DNA of 16,312 bases, taken from NCBI RefSeq assembly GCF_965139335.1, contig NZ_CBCSEL010000009.1. One strand, given 5' to 3'. This stretch comes from Catellicoccus marimammalium. GTDB taxonomy: Bacteria; Bacillota; Bacilli; Lactobacillales; Catellicoccaceae. The translations under genes were made by a program, and so were the position numbers. Numbering within the stretch: position 1 is the stretch's first letter; each line of letters opens with the position of its first letter. Positions 14,147-16,312 of the stretch are shown here, one piece after another. The notes below the pieces were generated by a model. It saw only the letters and a program-made list of their open reading frames with translations. It was not told the origin of the DNA and made no database searches.

Positions 14147-14158
14147 TTGTATATACAA
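14147..14158. promoter_or_regulatory. Perfect 12-bp palindrome upstream of the prepilin peptidase gene
   Basis: TTGTATATACAA is a perfect dyad about 55 bases before the start codon. It contains a -10-like TATATA, and TTGCAA lies at 14135-14140, but the spacing of 9 bases is too short for a normal promoter pair. It may be an operator for comC or be shared with gpmA regulation; no regulator is identified. Confidence 0.3.
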
Positions 14159-14210
14159 GTGAGTTCTCCATTTTTTTAAATTTTGGCAAACGAAAGGAGT
14201 AGGATGAAGC

Positions 14211-14897
14211 ATGATTTTCCTTTACTTTTTGGTTGGAAGTTGCTTTGGGTCTTTCTTTGATTACTTATTAGAATATGCCCATCAAGAGCAACCGCTACAG
14301 AATCGTTCTTATTGCGATTTTTGCCATCATTCATTAGCTTGGTATGACTTAATACCGATTTATTCCTATTGCCATTTAAAAGGAAAATGTCGCTATTGTG
14401 GAATACAAATTTGTTCACAGTCTTTTTTTACCGAAATTCTTTTTGGTTTTTTATCTCTCTATTATGGACTTTTTTGTTCTTTTACTTTTTCTTCTTATCT
14501 TACTTTTTTATATCTTTGTTTTGTGACTTATTGTGATCTTTGTTATGGGGAATTTTATCCTCTTTATTTTTATAGCTTTTTGGCTTTTTGGTTGAGTACA
14601 CAATCTTGTTTTCAACTCATTCATTGGCATTGGTTTACTTTTTTCTGTTGGACGATTTTAGCTTTTCTTTTTTCGATATGGAATCAAGAGCGTTGGCTAG
14701 GAGATGGGGACTTATATATCATTGTCTTTTTCACTTTATTATTTCCTTTTTCTACTTGGCTTTCTATTTTATTTTGGGCTTCTACTTTGGGTATTCTTTA
14801 TTTTTGTTTTTCTAGACGCTCTGCCTTTGTCTTTCTCCCTTTTTTATGTGCTGCTTTATATCCAGCGATTTATTTTTCCTTTCCTCTTTTTTCATGA
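14211..14897 (+). CDS. comC: Prepilin peptidase (type IV leader peptidase, ComC type)
   Basis: 228 residues, very hydrophobic, a polytopic membrane aspartic protease. In the family it removes the leader of type IV pilin-like proteins, such as those of the competence pseudopilus, and methylates the new N-terminus. GSCFGSF at 9-15 opens the protein. C35-x2-C38 and C60-x2-C63 form the usual four-Cys cluster. Likely catalytic Asp residues are D109 and D167 (GDGDL). The usual IPD-type sequence after the first Asp is degenerate here (GEFYP). Cysteine and aromatic residues are unusually frequent. Start ATG 14211 follows AGGA by six bases; an earlier ATG at 14204 is out of frame and closes soon. The comG pilin genes it would serve are not in this window, so a role in DNA uptake is inferred. 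Confidence 0.85.
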   Translation: MIFLYFLVGSCFGSFFDYLLEYAHQEQPLQNRSYCDFCHHSLAWYDLIPIYSYCHLKGKCRYCGIQICSQSFFTEILFGFLSLYYGLFCSFTFSSYLTFLYLCFVTYCDLCYGEFYPLYFYSFLAFWLSTQSCFQLIHWHWFTFFCWTILAFLFSIWNQERWLGDGDLYIIVFFTLLFPFSTWLSILFWASTLGILYFCFSRRSAFVFLPFLCAALYPAIYFSFPLFS

Positions 14898-14913
14898 AGA
14901 AAATGCTATTCTT

Positions 14914-14922
14914 TGTTATACT
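14914..14922 (+). promoter_or_regulatory. Extended -10 element before the acetyltransferase gene
   Basis: TGTTATACT combines TG at 14914-14915 with TATACT at 14917-14922. No good -35 lies 16 to 18 bases upstream, where the end of comC is. Transcription would begin near 14929, about 36 bases before the start codon. The gene may also be read from the comC transcript, as no terminator lies between. Confidence 0.45.
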
Positions 14923-14964
14923 GACAGTAATGAAAAGGGTTACACCTTCTAAAAGGAGAAGATT

Positions 14965-16110
14965 ATGGATATTCAACAGCAACTTTATGAACTATCGCTT
15001 TATGCATTTAATAAACCAGACTCTAAAGAACGAAAAACATTTTTCTATCATCTTTTAGATCACAGTCAATGGTATTATCACACAGAAAAGGATCAAGTAA
15101 TGAATCAATTACTTTCTACTCCTTTTCATATCCAATACCAACAACAATCTTTACCTATGGCAGGAATTGGTTACGTCGCAAGTTATCCTGAGGCTAGAGG
15201 TAAAGGAGGGATTCAATCTCTTTTTCAACAATTACTCTCTGATTTAAAACAAGAACAAATTCCTTTTTCTCTATTGGCTCCATTCTCACAAGTTTTTTAT
15301 CGTAAATTTGGCTATGAAAATGTAGTGAAGAAAACAGAAATTAGATTTGATCATACAGCACTTTCTTTTTTAAAACGCCCAAAGCAACGTTATGAATATG
15401 AAAGAACAACCTTCAAAGAAGCGGACATCCATCAATTACAGGAAATTTATCAGGCTACTTTAGGAAAGCAAAATGGTACATTAGATCGACAAAATTGGTG
15501 GTGGGAATATAAACAATTAAAATATCCTTGGCACGTCGCATTCATTAAAAAAGAAGATCGTTATTTAGGCTATATGTTCTATCACATGGAAAATCAAACG
15601 TTTCATATAGAAGAAATTGCGGTTTCCTCTTTTGATGGTCTATTAGCACTCTTACAATTTTCGAAAGGACATAGTAGTACTTGTCAGCAGTTTATTTTTT
15701 CTGCTGCACCAAAAGAATTTCCTTTTGTGTTTACAGATACGCAAGGACTTACTATACAAACAAAAGATTATATGATGGGACGCATTATTGACTTTGCTCA
15801 ATTCCAATCTTATTTAATAATGCCTTCAATTTCTTTTGAGACTAATCTTTGCCAGATTTATATTCAAGACGACTCTGCTCCTTGGAATACTGGTACTTGG
15901 TCTTATATGGATCAACAATGGGTAAAAATTAGTGAGGAACAATTATCCAATGTCCATTACGCTGGATCTATTCAAGCGTGGACGATGTTCTTTTTTGGCA
16001 CTTCTTCTTTAGAAGAATTATTACTTACTGAAGAACTTCAATGCTTATCTCCACATCCTTTACTACAGCAATATGAAGTATCTTCACCTCATCTCTATGA
16101 TTATTTCTAA
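14965..16110 (+). CDS. Eis-like GNAT N-acetyltransferase
   Basis: 381 residues, close to the length of Eis-type enzymes (about 400), which have tandem GNAT domains and a sterol-carrier-like C-terminal domain. The acetyl-CoA loop is ASYPEARGKGGIQSLFQQLL (72-91), with R78-G-K-G-G. PFSQVFYRKFGYE (106-118) holds the Tyr (Y112) that acts as general acid in Eis. The chain ends in LYDYF, and in Eis the C-terminal Phe carboxylate acts as base. The substrate is not shown by sequence; characterised relatives acetylate amines such as aminoglycosides or protein lysines. AAGGAG at 14953-14958 precedes ATG 14965. It lies 67 bases after comC on the same strand and has its own terminator. Confidence 0.88.
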   Translation: MDIQQQLYELSLYAFNKPDSKERKTFFYHLLDHSQWYYHTEKDQVMNQLLSTPFHIQYQQQSLPMAGIGYVASYPEARGKGGIQSLFQQLLSDLKQEQIPFSLLAPFSQVFYRKFGYENVVKKTEIRFDHTALSFLKRPKQRYEYERTTFKEADIHQLQEIYQATLGKQNGTLDRQNWWWEYKQLKYPWHVAFIKKEDRYLGYMFYHMENQTFHIEEIAVSSFDGLLALLQFSKGHSSTCQQFIFSAAPKEFPFVFTDTQGLTIQTKDYMMGRIIDFAQFQSYLIMPSISFETNLCQIYIQDDSAPWNTGTWSYMDQQWVKISEEQLSNVHYAGSIQAWTMFFFGTSSLEELLLTEELQCLSPHPLLQQYEVSSPHLYDYF

Positions 16111-16133
16111 AAGGACGGATTTTCCGTTCTTTT
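16109..16133 (+). terminator. Terminator of the acetyltransferase gene
   Basis: An 11-bp stem with one G-U pair (arms 16109-16119 and 16123-16133) around TTT is followed by CTTTTTA. The stem overlaps the last bases of the TAA stop codon. Confidence 0.85.
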
Positions 16134-16150
16134 CTTTTTATAAAATAAAA

Positions 16151-16177
16151 AAAAGAAGAGGTAAAACCTCTTCTTTT
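16151..16177 (-). terminator. Terminator of the rRNA operon
   Basis: A perfect 12-bp stem, AAAAGAAGAGGT paired with ACCTCTTCTTTT (16151-16162 and 16166-16177) around AAA, is followed on the minus strand by an uninterrupted T-run. It lies 6 bases after the 5S rRNA 3' end, so no tRNA gene follows the 5S gene. Confidence 0.92.
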
Positions 16178-16183
16178 CACTTT

Positions 16184-16299
16184 GCGTGGCGACTTCCTAC
16201 TCTCACAGGGGGAAACCCCCAACTACCATCGGCGTTAAGAAGCTTAACTTCTGTGTTCGGCATGGGAACAGGTGTATCCTTCTTGCCATCATCACCACA
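16184..16299 (-). rRNA. rrf: 5S ribosomal RNA
   Basis: The minus strand begins TGTGGTGATGATGGCAAGAA and contains the universal CCATGCCGAACACAGAAG segment, then ends in GAGAGTAGGAAGTCGCCACGC, cut here into the recognisable parts GAGAGTAGGA and TCGCCACGC. The first and last nine bases (TGTGGTGAT and TCGCCACGC) pair as helix I with one or two mismatches. About 116 bases, as expected. The 23S gene should lie immediately beyond the right edge of the window. Confidence 0.95.
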
Positions 16300-16312
16300 C
16301 TATTTACTTGAG

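Noticed and set aside
14704..14952. Plus-strand frames overlapping the prepilin peptidase gene
   Set aside because: They are hydrophobic shadows caused by T-rich codons; the comC frame carries the GSF, Cys and Asp motifs.
1..16312. CRISPR arrays, insertion sequences, tRNA genes, phage genes
   Set aside because: No regularly spaced repeats, transposase-like frames, cloverleaf sequences or phage proteins were seen on either strand.

Overview
The window looks like a chromosome segment from a low-GC Gram-positive bacterium of the Lactobacillales, most likely the Enterococcaceae or a close relative. The evidence is the AT-rich intergenic DNA, AAGGAGG-type ribosome binding sites, argR divergent from argS, a pbp2A-yheA pair, a 5S rRNA of enterococcal type, and two candidate CcpA (cre) sites. 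The genus cannot be fixed from sequence reading alone.

Region 1-5880 is the accessory-looking part. An AT-rich gene-free stretch (1-389) carries a strong cre-like site and two hairpins. It is followed on the minus strand by one very large secreted protein of 1467 residues (390-4793). This protein has a signal peptide, four SH3/GW-like modules, a Pro/Gly-rich repeat linker and a long helical stalk built from duplicated modules, with no LPXTG anchor. Upstream of it (5093-5734, minus) lies a SLATT-type two-membrane-segment protein, a family linked to nucleotide-signalling defence and conflict systems. It is interrupted by a single in-frame TAA.

Region 5891-13200 is housekeeping. pbp2A and yheA form a minus-strand operon for cell-wall synthesis plus a YlbF-family protein. 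An RluA-type pseudouridine synthase is divergent from it. argR converges on that gene with no base between the stop codons. argR and argS are divergent around a candidate ARG box. A major-facilitator transporter converges on argS over a strong shared terminator.

Region 13300-16312 holds gpmA (glycolysis, minus) with a cre-like site just upstream of its promoter, a prepilin peptidase of the ComC type (plus), an Eis-like GNAT acetyltransferase (plus), and finally the 3' end of an rRNA operon (5S, minus) with its terminator. The rest of the rRNA operon would lie beyond the right edge.

Extended -10 promoters of the form TGnTATAAT recur in front of at least five genes. No CRISPR array, insertion sequence, tRNA or phage gene was seen. 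The most promising leads are the interrupted SLATT gene, the architecture of the giant surface protein, the cre site at gpmA, and the altered arginine-binding motif of ArgR.
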